Assembly (NCBI RefSeq): GCF_003987395.1
Contig: NZ_PIPT01000010.1
Coordinates: 1 to 64,000 of the forward strand
Direction: 5' to 3'
Source of the DNA: Pseudidiomarina aquimaris
Lineage (GTDB): Bacteria; Pseudomonadota; Gammaproteobacteria; Enterobacterales; Alteromonadaceae
Length of the DNA stretch: 64,000 nucleotides
Below the pieces are notes generated by a model. It was not told where the DNA came from and made no database searches. It saw only the letters and a list, made by a program, of their open reading frames with translations. This document shows, piece by piece, positions 28,223-39,355 of the stretch (position 1 is its first letter; each line of letters begins with the position of its first letter). A program made the translations under genes and the position numbers.

Positions 28223-28596
28223 TCCCATACATTGCCTTAAAACATCTGCATGTCACGTTCGTAGCTATAAGTGTGTTATTATTTGTGCTTCGTTTTTTTT
28301 GGCGCAGTATCGATGCCAAAGTAGCGCAACAGAAGTGGGTGAAGATCGTCCCCCATGTGATAGATACGTTTTTGCTGCTGACCATTGTCGGCTTATTGCT
28401 GCACTGGGGACAATGGCCATGGGAAACGCCTTGGCTGCTGAATAAACTCCTTGGCTTGGTCGGTTATATCGCCTTTGGCCTCGTTGCCATGAAAGCACAA
28501 ACGGCGGCCTTCCGTTTCGGTGGCTTTATTATCGCCTTGGGCTGGATAGGTTTCTTGTTCCATGTAGCGTTTAGTAAACAAGCGCTTATTGGCTAA
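28219..28596 (+). CDS. SirB2 family membrane protein
   Basis: The 125-residue product has four predicted transmembrane helices and the SirB2-family N-terminus YIALKHLHVTFVAISVLLF. Its function is unknown; SirB was named for a Salmonella invasion-regulation locus. A GTG start at 28219 overlaps the receiver gene by 4 bases. It sits between the receiver gene and sirB1, in the conserved hemA-prfA-prmC-sirB2-sirB1-kdsA arrangement. Confidence 0.88.
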   Translation: MIPYIALKHLHVTFVAISVLLFVLRFFWRSIDAKVAQQKWVKIVPHVIDTFLLLTIVGLLLHWGQWPWETPWLLNKLLGLVGYIAFGLVAMKAQTAAFRFGGFIIALGWIGFLFHVAFSKQALIG

Positions 28597-28615
28597 TTAT
28601 TTTTTAAAGGATGCT

Positions 28616-29437
28616 ATGCAAAGTACTATGCAGTTTTCGTACTTAGAACATGTTGATCATGAACTTTTGCCGACCATTGAAATTTTGTGGGAGGTGAGTC
28701 GTGTGTTTCATGCCGATAGCGACCATTATGTCAGCTCTTTTTACCAGCAATTGGGTGGTTTGAAAGAGCACTCAGAGCTGAGTGAGCTTGAGGGTGTCGA
28801 GCGCTTACGCGAGCTCTGCCGCGTGTTTTATTGGCAGCTCGGTTTTAGTAAAGCACCCGAACAATTGCTAACCAACAAGCGCGTGTTAGTTGATCGTGCC
28901 ATTCGACTACGTACCGGCGAACCGTTCACGCTGGCTCTGTTGCTGCAAGAGGCAGCAAGTTACTTTAGCCTGGAACTCGAGCTGATCGATTTCCCAGATT
29001 ACCCGTTGCTGCGTTTTGATCATGACCAGCATAGTTACTTTGTGGACCCGAGCAGCGGTGATTTGTTGCTCGGTGAGCAAGTGCAAGAGCGCTTCGAAGA
29101 TGCCACTGAGGGCAGCGAAGATTTCAGTTGGGACAAACTTGAGGCTGCGGAACAAAAACATATTCTGGTACGCTACTTGAGTGAATTGAAGCACGCATTT
29201 ATCAGTGATCGGCGTTTTGCCGACGCACTGACCACGGTGCATATGCTGTTAGCGATTTTGCCTGACGACCCTTATGAAATCCGCGATCGTGGCTACATTT
29301 TAGAAGAGCTTGATTGCAATCACGTGGCGGTTGACGATTATCAATACTTTGTCGAACAATGCCCCGATGACCCAAGCGCTCAGCTATTGCGCTTGCAATT
29401 AGAGAATTGGACAACCCCGCAAACCGTTTTGCATTAA
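28616..29437 (+). CDS. SirB1 family protein (transglutaminase-like/TPR)
   Basis: The 273-residue product has an N-terminal transglutaminase-like SirB1 domain (about 25-180; compare RLRTGEPFTLALLLQEAASY) and a C-terminal helical region like tetratricopeptide repeats (about 185-265; RFADALTTVHMLLAILPDDP and YEIRDRGYILEELD). No clear catalytic Cys-His-Asp triad is seen. The start at 28616 follows AAAGGA; an upstream TTG at 28589 would overlap sirB2. Function is unknown. Confidence 0.85.
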   Translation: MQSTMQFSYLEHVDHELLPTIEILWEVSRVFHADSDHYVSSFYQQLGGLKEHSELSELEGVERLRELCRVFYWQLGFSKAPEQLLTNKRVLVDRAIRLRTGEPFTLALLLQEAASYFSLELELIDFPDYPLLRFDHDQHSYFVDPSSGDLLLGEQVQERFEDATEGSEDFSWDKLEAAEQKHILVRYLSELKHAFISDRRFADALTTVHMLLAILPDDPYEIRDRGYILEELDCNHVAVDDYQYFVEQCPDDPSAQLLRLQLENWTTPQTVLH

Positions 29438-29461
29438 TTATAATAACGATAAGAGGTGAAC

Positions 29462-30712
29462 GTGGAAGCTGCTCCCTTGATTACCAATGATGGCATCATT
29501 TTCGGTCTGCTGGCCGTTATTCTAGGTGCCATTTTTTATACCCAACAAAGCACGAATTCGTTTTGGCAAAAGTTTTATCAGTGGGTACCAGCCCTGTTGC
29601 TATGTTACTTCGTGCCTTCGCTGCTAAATACTTTCGGTGTCGTCAACGGTAGTGAGACTGCTATCTATCCACTCGTGATGGATTATCTATTGCCGACCTG
29701 TTTGGTTCTGCTCACTTTGAGCCTCGATTTGAAAGCTATTTTCCGCCTAGGTCCTAAGCTGCTAATTCTCTTCCTTACGGGTACCTTAGGTATTGTCATT
29801 GGCGGTCCAATCGCGTTGCTGATTGTCTCTGCGATCTTCCCTGAAATGCTCGGTGGTGCTGGTCCTGATGCTGTATGGCGCGGGATGACCACGATTGCCG
29901 GTAGCTGGATCGGCGGTGGTGCAAACCAGGCGGCGATGAAAGAAGTTTATGAAGTCGGTGGTGAGATCTTCTCTGCCATGGTTACCGTCGATATCATTGT
30001 CGCTAACCTTTGGATGGCAGTGTTGCTCTACATGGCGGCCAATAGCAAAAAGATCGATGCGCGTATTGGCGCTGACACCAGCGGTATCGAGGCGATTAAA
30101 GAGCGCGTTGAAAAATACGAAGCCGAACATCGCCGTGAAGCGAAGTTACCTGATTTGGTGTTCATTCTTGCGGTCGGTTTTGGTGTTGCGGGGCTTGGCC
30201 ATTTAGGCGCTGACCTTATTGCACCTTACATCAGCGAGAATATGCCCGTACTAAAAGATTTCAGTCTCGACAAGAAATTCTTCTGGCTCATTGTTATTGC
30301 GACCACGCTTGGGGTGGCCTTGTCGTTCACTAAAGCGCGTAAACTTGAAGGCGTTGGTGCTTCGAAAATCGGCTCGCTGTTTGTCTACATTTTGGTTGCG
30401 ACCATCGGTTTACATATGGATGTAAGTGCCATTATGGAGGTGCCTAAGTACTTCTTGATTGGCGGTATTTGGATGCTTATTCACGCCGGACTGATGTTGT
30501 TGGTTGCGCGTCTATTGAAAGCGCCGGTGTTCTACATGGCCGTGGGTAGCCAAGCCAATGTCGGTGGTGCCGCATCGGCGCCGGTGGTGGCGTCGGCGTT
30601 CCATCCGTCGCTTGCGCCGGTAGGTGTGTTACTGGCCGTGCTCGGTTATGCACTTGGTACCTATATGGCCTATATTTGTGGACAAATTCTACGCGTTATC
30701 GCAACCGGATAA
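29462..30712 (+). CDS. DUF819 family membrane protein
   Basis: The 416-residue product is a polytopic membrane protein with about eleven predicted helices and glycine-rich loops such as GSWIGGGANQAAMKE and SQANVGGAASAPVVASA, both hallmarks of DUF819 (YjcL-like) proteins. The fold is thought to be transporter-like, but substrate is unknown. I prefer the GTG at 29462 because AAGAGG lies at the right distance; a GTG at 29456 overlaps that site. It is inserted between sirB1 and kdsA, which are often adjacent in other gammaproteobacteria. Confidence 0.85.
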   Translation: MEAAPLITNDGIIFGLLAVILGAIFYTQQSTNSFWQKFYQWVPALLLCYFVPSLLNTFGVVNGSETAIYPLVMDYLLPTCLVLLTLSLDLKAIFRLGPKLLILFLTGTLGIVIGGPIALLIVSAIFPEMLGGAGPDAVWRGMTTIAGSWIGGGANQAAMKEVYEVGGEIFSAMVTVDIIVANLWMAVLLYMAANSKKIDARIGADTSGIEAIKERVEKYEAEHRREAKLPDLVFILAVGFGVAGLGHLGADLIAPYISENMPVLKDFSLDKKFFWLIVIATTLGVALSFTKARKLEGVGASKIGSLFVYILVATIGLHMDVSAIMEVPKYFLIGGIWMLIHAGLMLLVARLLKAPVFYMAVGSQANVGGAASAPVVASAFHPSLAPVGVLLAVLGYALGTYMAYICGQILRVIATG

Positions 30713-31573
<861 letters not shown>

Positions 31574-31624
31574 GGTAAAAGCTGCTAGCATCACCTTGCA
31601 CCCATTGCCAACATGCTTTAAATT

Positions 31625-31638
31625 AAAACGCATGTTTA
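31625..31638. promoter_or_regulatory. Candidate PsrA operator upstream of psrA
   Basis: The palindrome AAAC-GCAT-GTTT (31626-31637), flanked by A/T, matches the PsrA box form (A)AAAC-N4-GTTT reported in Pseudomonas. It lies 28 bases upstream of the psrA start, where it could mediate autorepression of psrA and control of the downstream fadE. Confidence 0.5.
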
Positions 31639-31665
31639 AAATGGATGTTCCAAACGGTGGTGAAG

Positions 31666-32313
31666 ATGGCTAAGCGCATCACAACCCAAGAAAAAATTCT
31701 TAATGCTGCCGAAGCCTTGTTCGCTGAGCAGGGCTTCGAGCAGACCTCCCTACGCCAAATTACCACTGAAGCCGATGTCAATTTAGCTTCGGTGAATTAT
31801 CATTTCGGCTCAAAGAAAGCACTGATCCAAGCGGTCATGGCGCGTTACCTTGAAGTCTTTATGCCCAAGCTTGCAGAGCAGCTCGTGCAGCTAGCCGAAC
31901 GGGGCAATTTCACGACACGAGACGTTTTTGACTGCTTCCGCGAGCCGTTATCTGAGCTTCGGCAGGTGCGTAAACATGGGCCAACTTTATTTCTCAGTTT
32001 GCTCGGTTTCGCCTATGCTGAAATACAAGGGCATTTACGCCGCTACACGATGGACCACTTCGGTGATGTCATGGCGTTATTGCTGGATACCTTGCATCAA
32101 GCGAATCCGCAATTAAGCCCTGTCGATATGTTCTGGCGCTTGCACTTTGTCTTAGGTGCAACCGTTTTTGCGCAGGTATCTGGACCGGCGCTACGAGAAA
32201 TTGCCGCAGCAGATTTTGGTGAAGCCGTCGCTGCCGATCAAGTGATAGATCGACTCATTCCATTTCTTGCTGGCGGTGTCGACGCTGCAAGTCATTCGTC
32301 AACTGTGGAGTAA
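31666..32313 (+). CDS. psrA: PsrA-type TetR family regulator of fatty-acid oxidation
   Basis: The 215-residue protein has a TetR helix-turn-helix (ILNAAEALFAEQGFEQTSLR, then ASVNYHFGSKKALIQAV) and a C-terminal domain like that of PsrA (SLLGFAYAEIQGHLRRY and FWRLHFVLGA). PsrA represses beta-oxidation genes and is released by long-chain fatty acyl ligands such as oleate. The start at 31666 (MAKRITTQEKIL) is the natural one; ATG 31645 would add seven residues. The gene lies 8 bases before fadE, and a PsrA-like palindrome lies upstream of it, which supports local control of fatty-acid oxidation. Confidence 0.85.
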   Translation: MAKRITTQEKILNAAEALFAEQGFEQTSLRQITTEADVNLASVNYHFGSKKALIQAVMARYLEVFMPKLAEQLVQLAERGNFTTRDVFDCFREPLSELRQVRKHGPTLFLSLLGFAYAEIQGHLRRYTMDHFGDVMALLLDTLHQANPQLSPVDMFWRLHFVLGATVFAQVSGPALREIAAADFGEAVAADQVIDRLIPFLAGGVDAASHSSTVE

Positions 32314-32321
32314 ACAAAGCT

Positions 32322-34628
32322 ATGGAAATCCTTATTCTTCTGATTGTCGCCGTGGTGTTGTTGTTTGCGGTGAAAGAGATCCGTCGTAGCCTGATAAGCC
32401 GGCCGATGTTTAGCTTTTTTAAGCGGGTATTACCGCCGTTGTCGAATACCGAACGTGAAGCGATGACCGCTGGTGATGTTTGGTGGGACGCCGAGTTATT
32501 CAGTGGACGTCCGGACTGGCACAACTTTCATAAAACCAAGCCGCCGCAGTTTAGCGAAGATGAACAGGCGTTTATCGACAACCAGCTCGAGCAGCTGTTG
32601 GCAATGTTGGATGACTTTAAAATTGTGCAACAAGACCGCGACCTGCCGAAAAAGGTGTGGGACTTTATTCGTAAAGAGAAGTTCTTTGCCATGATTATTG
32701 GTAAAGAGTTCGGTGGTTTGGATTTCTCGCCAGCCGCTAACTCCTATATTGTTTCGCGCATCGCTACGCGCTCTATCAGCGCAGCGGTGACGGTAATGGT
32801 ACCGAACTCGCTCGGTCCTGGTGAACTCTTAACGCATTATGGTACCGACGAACAGAAAAACTATTGGTTACCCCGTTTAGCTGACGGCACCGATATTCCT
32901 TGTTTTGCACTCACCGCACCGGAAGCTGGTTCTGACGCAGGTGCGATTCCTGATACCGGTATTGTTTGTAAGGGCGAGCACGATGGCAAGGAAGTTGTCG
33001 GTATCCGTTTGAATTGGGACAAACGCTATATCACCTTGGCACCGGTTGCGACCGTGCTGGGCTTAGCGTTTAAGCTTTATGACCCAGAAGGATTGATGGG
33101 TGACAAAGAAGACCTCGGCATTACCTGTGCGTTGATCCCTACGGATCATCCGGGCGTGGAAACCGGTGAACGTCATTTCCCGTTGAACCAAGCCTTTATG
33201 AACGGTACCACCTACGGTAAAGATGTTTTCATTCCGCTCGACTGGATTATTGGTGGTAAGGACTACGCGGGCAAAGGCTGGCGTATGCTCATGGAATGCT
33301 TGTCAGCTGGGCGCGGTATTTCCTTGCCGGCATTGGCTACAGCGACCGGGCATGTCGCACAGCGTATGACGGGTGCCTACGCTTATGTACGTCAGCAGTT
33401 CGGCTTGCCAATCGGTAAGTTTGAAGGCGTGCAAGAGGCGATGGGACGCATCGGTGGTTATAACTACAGCATTGAGTCGATGCGGCGTTTAACCGTAGCA
33501 GCTTTGTGTGAGGGCAAGAGCCCATCGGTGATCACTGCGATGACCAAATACCACATGACGGAAATGGGCCGCCAAGTAATTGAAGACGCGATGGACATTC
33601 ATGCCGGTAAAGGAATTCAGTTGGGTCCGAAGAACTATTTAGGCCACGGCTACATGGCGACACCGGTATCGATTACCGTCGAAGGAGCCAATATCCTCAC
33701 TCGTAACCTGATGATCTTTGGACAAGGTGCGACCCGCTGTCACCCTTATGTTCTGAAGGAAATGGACGCGGCAGCGAACTCAGACGAAGAACAAGGTTTG
33801 CGTGACTTCGATGAACTGTTGATTAAGCACATTGGTTTCGCCGCAAGTAACTTCTTCGGTAGTTTATGGATGGGCTTAACCGGCGCGCGTTTCAACGCCA
33901 GTCCGATAAGCGGTCCTACCGCACGTTACTATCAGCATTTGACGCGTATGAGTCGGGCCCTAGCGCTTACCGCAGACGTTGCCATGCTGATCCTTGGCGG
34001 TGATTTGAAACGCAAAGAGATGCTTTCGGCGCGTTTAGGTGACGTTCTAAGTCACTTATATATGGCCTCGGCGGTATTAAAGCGCTATGAGGACGATGGC
34101 CGCCAAAATGGTGATATGGCTTACGTCGACTATGCGGTGCAACGTCATCTATTTGAAATTGGTGAAGCCTTCCGTGGTTTCTTTGCCAACTTCCCGAATC
34201 GCTTTATTGCGTGGACGTTACGTTTGGCAATTTTCCCATTGGGCATTCATTACGAAGCGCCTAACGATGAGCTGCTGCAAGATATCGCGGACGATATGAT
34301 GGTGCCAGGCGTGACCCGCGATCGCCATACTTTCTTGTGCTATTGGAAAGATGATCCGAAAGACATGACAGGGCACATGGAGCTTGCGTTTGTTGGTATG
34401 AAGCAGCATGAAGACGTTTATAAGCGACTGCAAAAAGCCGAAAAACGTGGCGAAATTCCGCCTGATCTCGCTGGCGATGCGTTAATTAAAGCGGCGCGTA
34501 AGGCTGACGTGATTACGGCAGATGAAGCGAAAAGCTTGAAGAAAGTGGAGCAATTACGTTTAACTGCAATCGCGGTGGATCAATTTGCCCCTGGTAGTCT
34601 AGAAAAGAAAAAGTTCGCCTCCTCGTAA
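32322..34628 (+). CDS. fadE: Acyl-CoA dehydrogenase FadE
   Basis: FadE makes the first double bond of fatty-acid beta-oxidation in gammaproteobacteria. The 768-residue product has an N-terminal membrane helix (residues 2-18), the acyl-CoA dehydrogenase core (CFALTAPEAGSDAG, TVEGANILTRNLMIFGQG) and the extra C-terminal domain special to FadE. It is 40-50 residues shorter than E. coli FadE (814) but typical of marine relatives. It follows psrA by 8 bases, so the two form an operon. Confidence 0.95.
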   Translation: MEILILLIVAVVLLFAVKEIRRSLISRPMFSFFKRVLPPLSNTEREAMTAGDVWWDAELFSGRPDWHNFHKTKPPQFSEDEQAFIDNQLEQLLAMLDDFKIVQQDRDLPKKVWDFIRKEKFFAMIIGKEFGGLDFSPAANSYIVSRIATRSISAAVTVMVPNSLGPGELLTHYGTDEQKNYWLPRLADGTDIPCFALTAPEAGSDAGAIPDTGIVCKGEHDGKEVVGIRLNWDKRYITLAPVATVLGLAFKLYDPEGLMGDKEDLGITCALIPTDHPGVETGERHFPLNQAFMNGTTYGKDVFIPLDWIIGGKDYAGKGWRMLMECLSAGRGISLPALATATGHVAQRMTGAYAYVRQQFGLPIGKFEGVQEAMGRIGGYNYSIESMRRLTVAALCEGKSPSVITAMTKYHMTEMGRQVIEDAMDIHAGKGIQLGPKNYLGHGYMATPVSITVEGANILTRNLMIFGQGATRCHPYVLKEMDAAANSDEEQGLRDFDELLIKHIGFAASNFFGSLWMGLTGARFNASPISGPTARYYQHLTRMSRALALTADVAMLILGGDLKRKEMLSARLGDVLSHLYMASAVLKRYEDDGRQNGDMAYVDYAVQRHLFEIGEAFRGFFANFPNRFIAWTLRLAIFPLGIHYEAPNDELLQDIADDMMVPGVTRDRHTFLCYWKDDPKDMTGHMELAFVGMKQHEDVYKRLQKAEKRGEIPPDLAGDALIKAARKADVITADEAKSLKKVEQLRLTAIAVDQFAPGSLEKKKFASS

Positions 34629-34642
34629 GAGCAGGCGAACTT
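34611..34642. terminator. Terminator hairpin between fadE and ettA
   Basis: A perfect 10-bp stem AAGTTCGCCT/AGGCGAACTT surrounds a 12-base loop and includes the fadE stop codon. On the minus strand it is followed by a T-rich run (TTTTTCTTTTC), so it fits ettA well; the plus-strand T run is only three bases. Confidence 0.7.
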
Positions 34643-34663
34643 TGCGTTCACTTCAGTAAGCTT

Positions 34664-36328
34664 TTAACCAATCGGCTTATAACGCATGCGGTGGGGTTCC
34701 ATCGCTTGCTCGCCGTGGGTTTGCTTCATGTAAGCTTCATAGTCGGTGTAGTTACCTTCGTAGAAGTTCACTTGGCCTTCGTCACGGTAGTCAAGAATGT
34801 GCGTTGCAACGCGGTCTAAGAACCAACGGTCGTGCGAGATCACCATGGCTGAGCCTGGGAACTCGAGCAACGCTTCTTCTAGTGCTCGTAAGGTTTCAAC
34901 GTCAAGGTCGTTGGTTGGCTCATCGAGCAGCAACAGGTTACCACCCGCTTTGAGAAGCTTGGCCAAATGAACACGGTTGCGCTCACCACCTGATAACTCA
35001 CCAATGCGTTTTTGCTGGTCGTTACCACGGAAATTAAAGCGGCCCACATAAGCGCGGCTGTTAATTTCAAAAGTGCCAATCCGCAGTACGTCTTGACCAT
35101 CCGAAATCTCTTGCCATACGGTGTTGCTGTCGTCCATGTCATCACGGAACTGGTCAACGCTCGCCAGCTGCACGGTCTCGCCAAGCTCAATTGTACCGGC
35201 GTCTGGTTGTTCTTTACCTGTCAGCATGCGGAAGAGGGTAGATTTACCTGCGCCGTTGGGACCGATGATACCGACAATCGCACCTTTTGGAATGCTGAAG
35301 CTTAAGTCGTCAATCAAAAGACGATCATCGTAAGACTTTTTCAAGCCATTCACTTCAACTACTTTGTCACCAAGGCGAGGACCTGGCGGAATGAAAAGCT
35401 CATTGGTTTCATTACGCTTCTGATAATCACCGCTTTGCAACTCTTCAAAACGTGACATACGCGCCTTGCTTTTTGCTTGGCGGCCTTTAGGGTTTTGGCG
35501 TACCCATTCAAGCTCTTGCTTAATGCTTTTCTGACGTGCTTTCTCAGATTTCTCTTCTTGTTCAAGGCGCTTTTCTTTCTGCTCGAGCCAAGATGAGTAG
35601 TTGCCTTCCCATGGAATACCGTAACCACGGTCGAGTTCAAGAATCCAACCGGCAACATTATCGAGGAAGTAGCGGTCGTGGGTAATGGCAACCACGGTAC
35701 CGTCATAGTCATGCAAGAAGCGCTCTAGCCAAGCAACGGACTCGGCATCCAAGTGGTTAGTCGGCTCATCGAGAAGCAGCATGTCAGGTTTGCTAAGTAA
35801 CAGGCGGCAAATGGCAACACGACGACGCTCACCACCGGAAAGTACACCAATTTTGGCATCCCACGGTGGCAGACGTAGTGAGTCCGCGGCACGCTCGAGA
35901 ATATTTTCGAGATTATGGCCATCTTTCGCTTGGATGATAGCTTCGAGTTCACCTTGGCGTTTAGCTAAGGCGTCAAAGTCAGCGTTTTCATCCGCATAAG
36001 CGGCATAGACTTGGTCGATTTCGGCCAAAGCATCTTTCACTTCGGCAACGGCTTCTTCAACGGTTTCACGAACCGTCTTTTCTTCATCGAGCTGTGGCTC
36101 TTGCGGCAAATAACCAATTTCAATCCCTGCTAACGGACGGGCTTCACCATCGATCTCTTTGTCGATGCCCGCCATGATGCGTAACAGAGTCGACTTACCT
36201 GCACCGTTTAAGCCCAAGACGCCAATTTTTGCGCCGGGGAAAAAGGACAGTGAGATGTCTTTTAGAATAGTCTTTTTCGGCGGGACCACTTTACTAACCC
36301 GCGACATGGAATAGATATATTGTGCCAT
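34664..36328 (-). CDS. ettA: Energy-dependent translational throttle protein EttA
   Basis: EttA is a cytoplasmic ABC-F ATPase that gates entry into elongation according to the ATP/ADP ratio by binding the ribosomal E site. The 554-residue protein has two ABC cassettes (Walker A GLNGAGKST and GPNGAGKST, signatures LSGGERRR and LSGGERNR). Between them lies a charged linker (about residues 240-320), with WLEQKEKRLEQEEKSEKA, that acts as the P-site interaction region. It has no membrane domain. Length matches E. coli EttA (555). Confidence 0.96.
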   Translation of the reverse strand: MAQYIYSMSRVSKVVPPKKTILKDISLSFFPGAKIGVLGLNGAGKSTLLRIMAGIDKEIDGEARPLAGIEIGYLPQEPQLDEEKTVRETVEEAVAEVKDALAEIDQVYAAYADENADFDALAKRQGELEAIIQAKDGHNLENILERAADSLRLPPWDAKIGVLSGGERRRVAICRLLLSKPDMLLLDEPTNHLDAESVAWLERFLHDYDGTVVAITHDRYFLDNVAGWILELDRGYGIPWEGNYSSWLEQKEKRLEQEEKSEKARQKSIKQELEWVRQNPKGRQAKSKARMSRFEELQSGDYQKRNETNELFIPPGPRLGDKVVEVNGLKKSYDDRLLIDDLSFSIPKGAIVGIIGPNGAGKSTLFRMLTGKEQPDAGTIELGETVQLASVDQFRDDMDDSNTVWQEISDGQDVLRIGTFEINSRAYVGRFNFRGNDQQKRIGELSGGERNRVHLAKLLKAGGNLLLLDEPTNDLDVETLRALEEALLEFPGSAMVISHDRWFLDRVATHILDYRDEGQVNFYEGNYTDYEAYMKQTHGEQAMEPHRMRYKPIG

Positions 36329-36454
36329 AACAGCAACGGTTCCTTTTTAAGGGTAAGACAATGGTCGCTATTTTAACCCTTAAGTTGGCGTGAACCCAAG
36401 TATATTGGTAAACTACCGCCACAATTGTTGTCCCGTTAGAAGTCAGGAGCCCCG

Positions 36455-37711
36455 ATGTTAAAAAACAGCATGAATATTGCCGATTATGATGCAGATCTTT
36501 GGCAAGCGATGACCGGTGAAGTTGAACGCCAAGAGCAGCACATTGAACTTATCGCTTCAGAAAACTACACCAGTCCACGGGTGTTGCAAGCTCAGGGCTC
36601 GCAGCTGACAAATAAATATGCCGAAGGCTACCCACATAAGCGCTACTACGGTGGTTGTGAATACGTGGATGTAGTGGAAGATTTAGCTATCGAGCGTGCT
36701 AAGCAACTGTTCGGCGCGAAGTACGCAAACGTGCAGCCGCATGCTGGTTCACAGGCGAACTCGGCGGTTTTCTTGGCCTTGCTAGAAGCGGGTGACACAG
36801 TATTAGGAATGAGCCTCGCGCATGGTGGTCACTTGACCCATGGTTCGGGGGTTAACTTCTCAGGTAAATTGTACAACGCGGTACAGTACGGTCTTGATGA
36901 AAGCACTGGCGAAATTAACTACGCCGAAGTACGTGAGCTGGCACATGAGCACAAGCCTAAATTGATCGTTGCCGGTTTCTCGGCCTATTCAGGTATCGTC
37001 GACTGGGCTAAGTTCCGTGAAATCGCTGATGAAGTAGGTGCATACTTGTTGGTTGATATGGCCCACGTTGCTGGCTTGGTTGCCGCTGGCCTGTATCCAA
37101 GTCCTATCCCACATGCTGACGTGGTTACGACAACAACGCACAAGACCCTTGCGGGCCCACGCAGCGGCTTGATTTTGTCAGGTAAAGACGACGAAGCGCT
37201 GCACAAGAAGCTCAACAGCGGCGTCTTCCCTGGTAGCCAAGGCGGTCCTCTGTGCCATGTTGTTGCAGCGAAAGCGGTAGCCTTCAAAGAAGCCATGGAG
37301 CCTGAATTTAAAGCCTATCAGCAACAAGTGCTGGATAACGCCAACGCAATGGTCAAAGTGATGCAAGAGCGTGGTTACAAAATCGTCTCTGGCGGTACGC
37401 AGAACCATTTGTTCTTAGTCGACTTAATCGACAAAGATATCACTGGTAAAGACGCTGATGCAGCACTAGGTCGCGCCTTCATCACAGTTAACAAAAACTC
37501 TGTGCCGAATGACCCACGCTCACCGTTTGTAACCTCAGGTTTACGCTTAGGCACGCCAGCTATCACGCGTCGCGGTTTCAAGGTGGCAGAGGCTGAGCAA
37601 GTTGCCAACTGGATGTGTGATGTGTTGGATGACATTAATAACGAAGACACTATTGCCCGTGTCCGTGACGAAGTGAAAGCGCTGTGCAAGCGTTTCCCTG
37701 TCTACGGCTAA
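36455..37711 (+). CDS. glyA: Serine hydroxymethyltransferase
   Basis: GlyA converts serine and tetrahydrofolate to glycine and methylene-tetrahydrofolate, the main one-carbon source. The 418-residue PLP enzyme has its Schiff-base lysine K230 in [16 protein letters not shown]. The N-terminus [19 protein letters not shown] matches E. coli closely. A ribosome binding site (CAGGAG) precedes the ATG. nrdR and ribD follow on the same strand, the common glyA-nrdR-ribD order. Confidence 0.97.
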   Translation: MLKNSMNIADYDADLWQAMTGEVERQEQHIELIASENYTSPRVLQAQGSQLTNKYAEGYPHKRYYGGCEYVDVVEDLAIERAKQLFGAKYANVQPHAGSQANSAVFLALLEAGDTVLGMSLAHGGHLTHGSGVNFSGKLYNAVQYGLDESTGEINYAEVRELAHEHKPKLIVAGFSAYSGIVDWAKFREIADEVGAYLLVDMAHVAGLVAAGLYPSPIPHADVVTTTTHKTLAGPRSGLILSGKDDEALHKKLNSGVFPGSQGGPLCHVVAAKAVAFKEAMEPEFKAYQQQVLDNANAMVKVMQERGYKIVSGGTQNHLFLVDLIDKDITGKDADAALGRAFITVNKNSVPNDPRSPFVTSGLRLGTPAITRRGFKVAEAEQVANWMCDVLDDINNEDTIARVRDEVKALCKRFPVYG

Positions 37712-37742
37712 GGCACGCACCTAAATAGCCAAAGGAAATTTT

Positions 37743-38192
37743 ATGCATTGTCCGTTTTGCGGTACTCAAGATACGAAAGTAATCGATTCGCGATTAGTGG
37801 CCGATGGCGCGTCAGTGCGTCGCCGTCGTGAATGTACTGACTGCAAAGAGCGCTTTACGACCTTTGAGACCGCAGAACTGATCATGCCGCGGGTGATTAA
37901 ATCCGATGGCTCACGTGAACCTTTTAATGAAGACAAGCTGCGTGCAGGTTTACTGCGCGCACTTGAAAAGCGCCCGGTGAGCCTCGAGGCCATGGAACAA
38001 GCGATTCAGAACGTGAAGTCGGCACTGCGTGCCACTGGTGAACGAGAAATTACCAGTCAAGTCATTGGTGGCTTGGTCATGGATAATTTAAAAGCGCTGG
38101 ATAAGGTTGCCTATATTCGTTTTGCATCGGTCTATCGAGCGTTTGATGATATTCGCGAATTCGGTGAAGAAATCGCCCGTCTTAATGACTAA
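37743..38192 (+). CDS. nrdR: Transcriptional repressor NrdR
   Basis: NrdR represses ribonucleotide reductase genes when dATP and ATP occupy its ATP-cone. The 149-residue protein has a zinc ribbon (C3, C6, C31, C34; CPFCG and CTDCKERF) with a basic RRRRE segment, and an ATP-cone domain from about residue 49. It lies 31 bases after glyA and 14 bases before ribD. No ribonucleotide reductase gene is in the window, so its targets lie elsewhere. Confidence 0.96.
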   Translation: MHCPFCGTQDTKVIDSRLVADGASVRRRRECTDCKERFTTFETAELIMPRVIKSDGSREPFNEDKLRAGLLRALEKRPVSLEAMEQAIQNVKSALRATGEREITSQVIGGLVMDNLKALDKVAYIRFASVYRAFDDIREFGEEIARLND

Positions 38193-38206
38193 GCGAGGAG
38201 CCACTC

Positions 38207-39355
38207 ATGGCCCAGCTTAACAAGCCAACGAAACAACAAGATGAACACTTCATGCAGCAGGCGATTGAGCTTGCTGCGCGCGGTGCGTTTGGCACTACGC
38301 CCAATCCGCAAGTAGGTTGTGTGATCGTGGCCGCAAGCGGCGAAATTGTTGGGCAGGGCTGGCACGAACGCCCAGGCGAGCCGCATGCCGAAGTCTATGC
38401 CTTGCGTGAAGCTGGCGCCGCCGCGGCTGGTGCGACTGCCTATGTGACGCTTGAACCCTGTAGCCACCATGGCCGCACGCCGCCCTGTGCCGACGCGCTA
38501 GTAAAGGCCAAGGTTGCACGTGTGGTGGTTGCCATGCAAGATCCCAATCCGTTGGTCGCCGGCGAGGGTATCGCACGTTTGCGTGAAGCTGGAATGCAAG
38601 TCGATGTGGGTGTCATGGAAATCCAAGCGCGCGCGCTGAATCGCGGTTTTATCTCACGGATGGAACGCCAACGACCTTGGTTACGTTTAAAAATGGCCAT
38701 GACGCTTGATGGACGTACGGCTTTAGCGAACGGCCAAAGCCAATGGATTACTGGGAGCGAAGCTCGTCAGGATGTGCACCGTTATCGTGCGCAAAGTGGG
38801 GCGATCTTAACCAGTGCACGGACCGTAATCATGGACCAAGCGCAAATGACGGCAAGGCACCCCAATACCGAAAAGCAGCCGCTGCGAGTAGTGTTAGATA
38901 GAAACGCACAACTGCAGCCGAGCGCCAATTTCTTTGCGTTGGAAAGCCCCGTGTTGCGAGTCATCGATGCGGCTTATCAGGTACCTGATGAAGCCCAGCA
39001 ATGGCCGGCACACGTTACGACATTAGCATTACCAGTAAGTAATGAACGTTTGCCGTTACGTAGCTTGTTCGACAAGCTCGGTGAATTGGAGATTAACGAA
39101 GTTTGGACAGAATGCGGTGCTGAATTAGCAGGCGCTTTAGTTGCCGCCGATTTAGTCGATGAGTACGTAATTTATATGGCGCCCAAATTGTTTGGTGCGA
39201 GTGGTCGCGGCTTATTGCAGTTGCCAATTTTTGAACGGATAGCGCAGGCACCTGAACTGGTTTTCGAGAGTGTCACGATGCTTGACACTGATCTACGAAT
39301 TATTGCTCGTCCGCAACACAGCGGCGGAGCAAGCAGAGGAGAATTAACGTCGTGA
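38207..39355 (+). CDS. ribD: Bifunctional riboflavin deaminase/reductase RibD
   Basis: RibD carries out the second and third steps of riboflavin synthesis. The N-terminal deaminase (about 12-150) has zinc-site HAEVYAL and [11 protein letters not shown], and the C-terminal NADPH-dependent reductase (about 155-370) begins at [16 protein letters not shown]. The 382-residue length is normal. It overlaps the downstream ribB gene by 4 bases (GTG inside its stop region). In most relatives ribE comes next, but here it does not. Confidence 0.95.
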   Translation: MAQLNKPTKQQDEHFMQQAIELAARGAFGTTPNPQVGCVIVAASGEIVGQGWHERPGEPHAEVYALREAGAAAAGATAYVTLEPCSHHGRTPPCADALVKAKVARVVVAMQDPNPLVAGEGIARLREAGMQVDVGVMEIQARALNRGFISRMERQRPWLRLKMAMTLDGRTALANGQSQWITGSEARQDVHRYRAQSGAILTSARTVIMDQAQMTARHPNTEKQPLRVVLDRNAQLQPSANFFALESPVLRVIDAAYQVPDEAQQWPAHVTTLALPVSNERLPLRSLFDKLGELEINEVWTECGAELAGALVAADLVDEYVIYMAPKLFGASGRGLLQLPIFERIAQAPELVFESVTMLDTDLRIIARPQHSGGASRGELTS

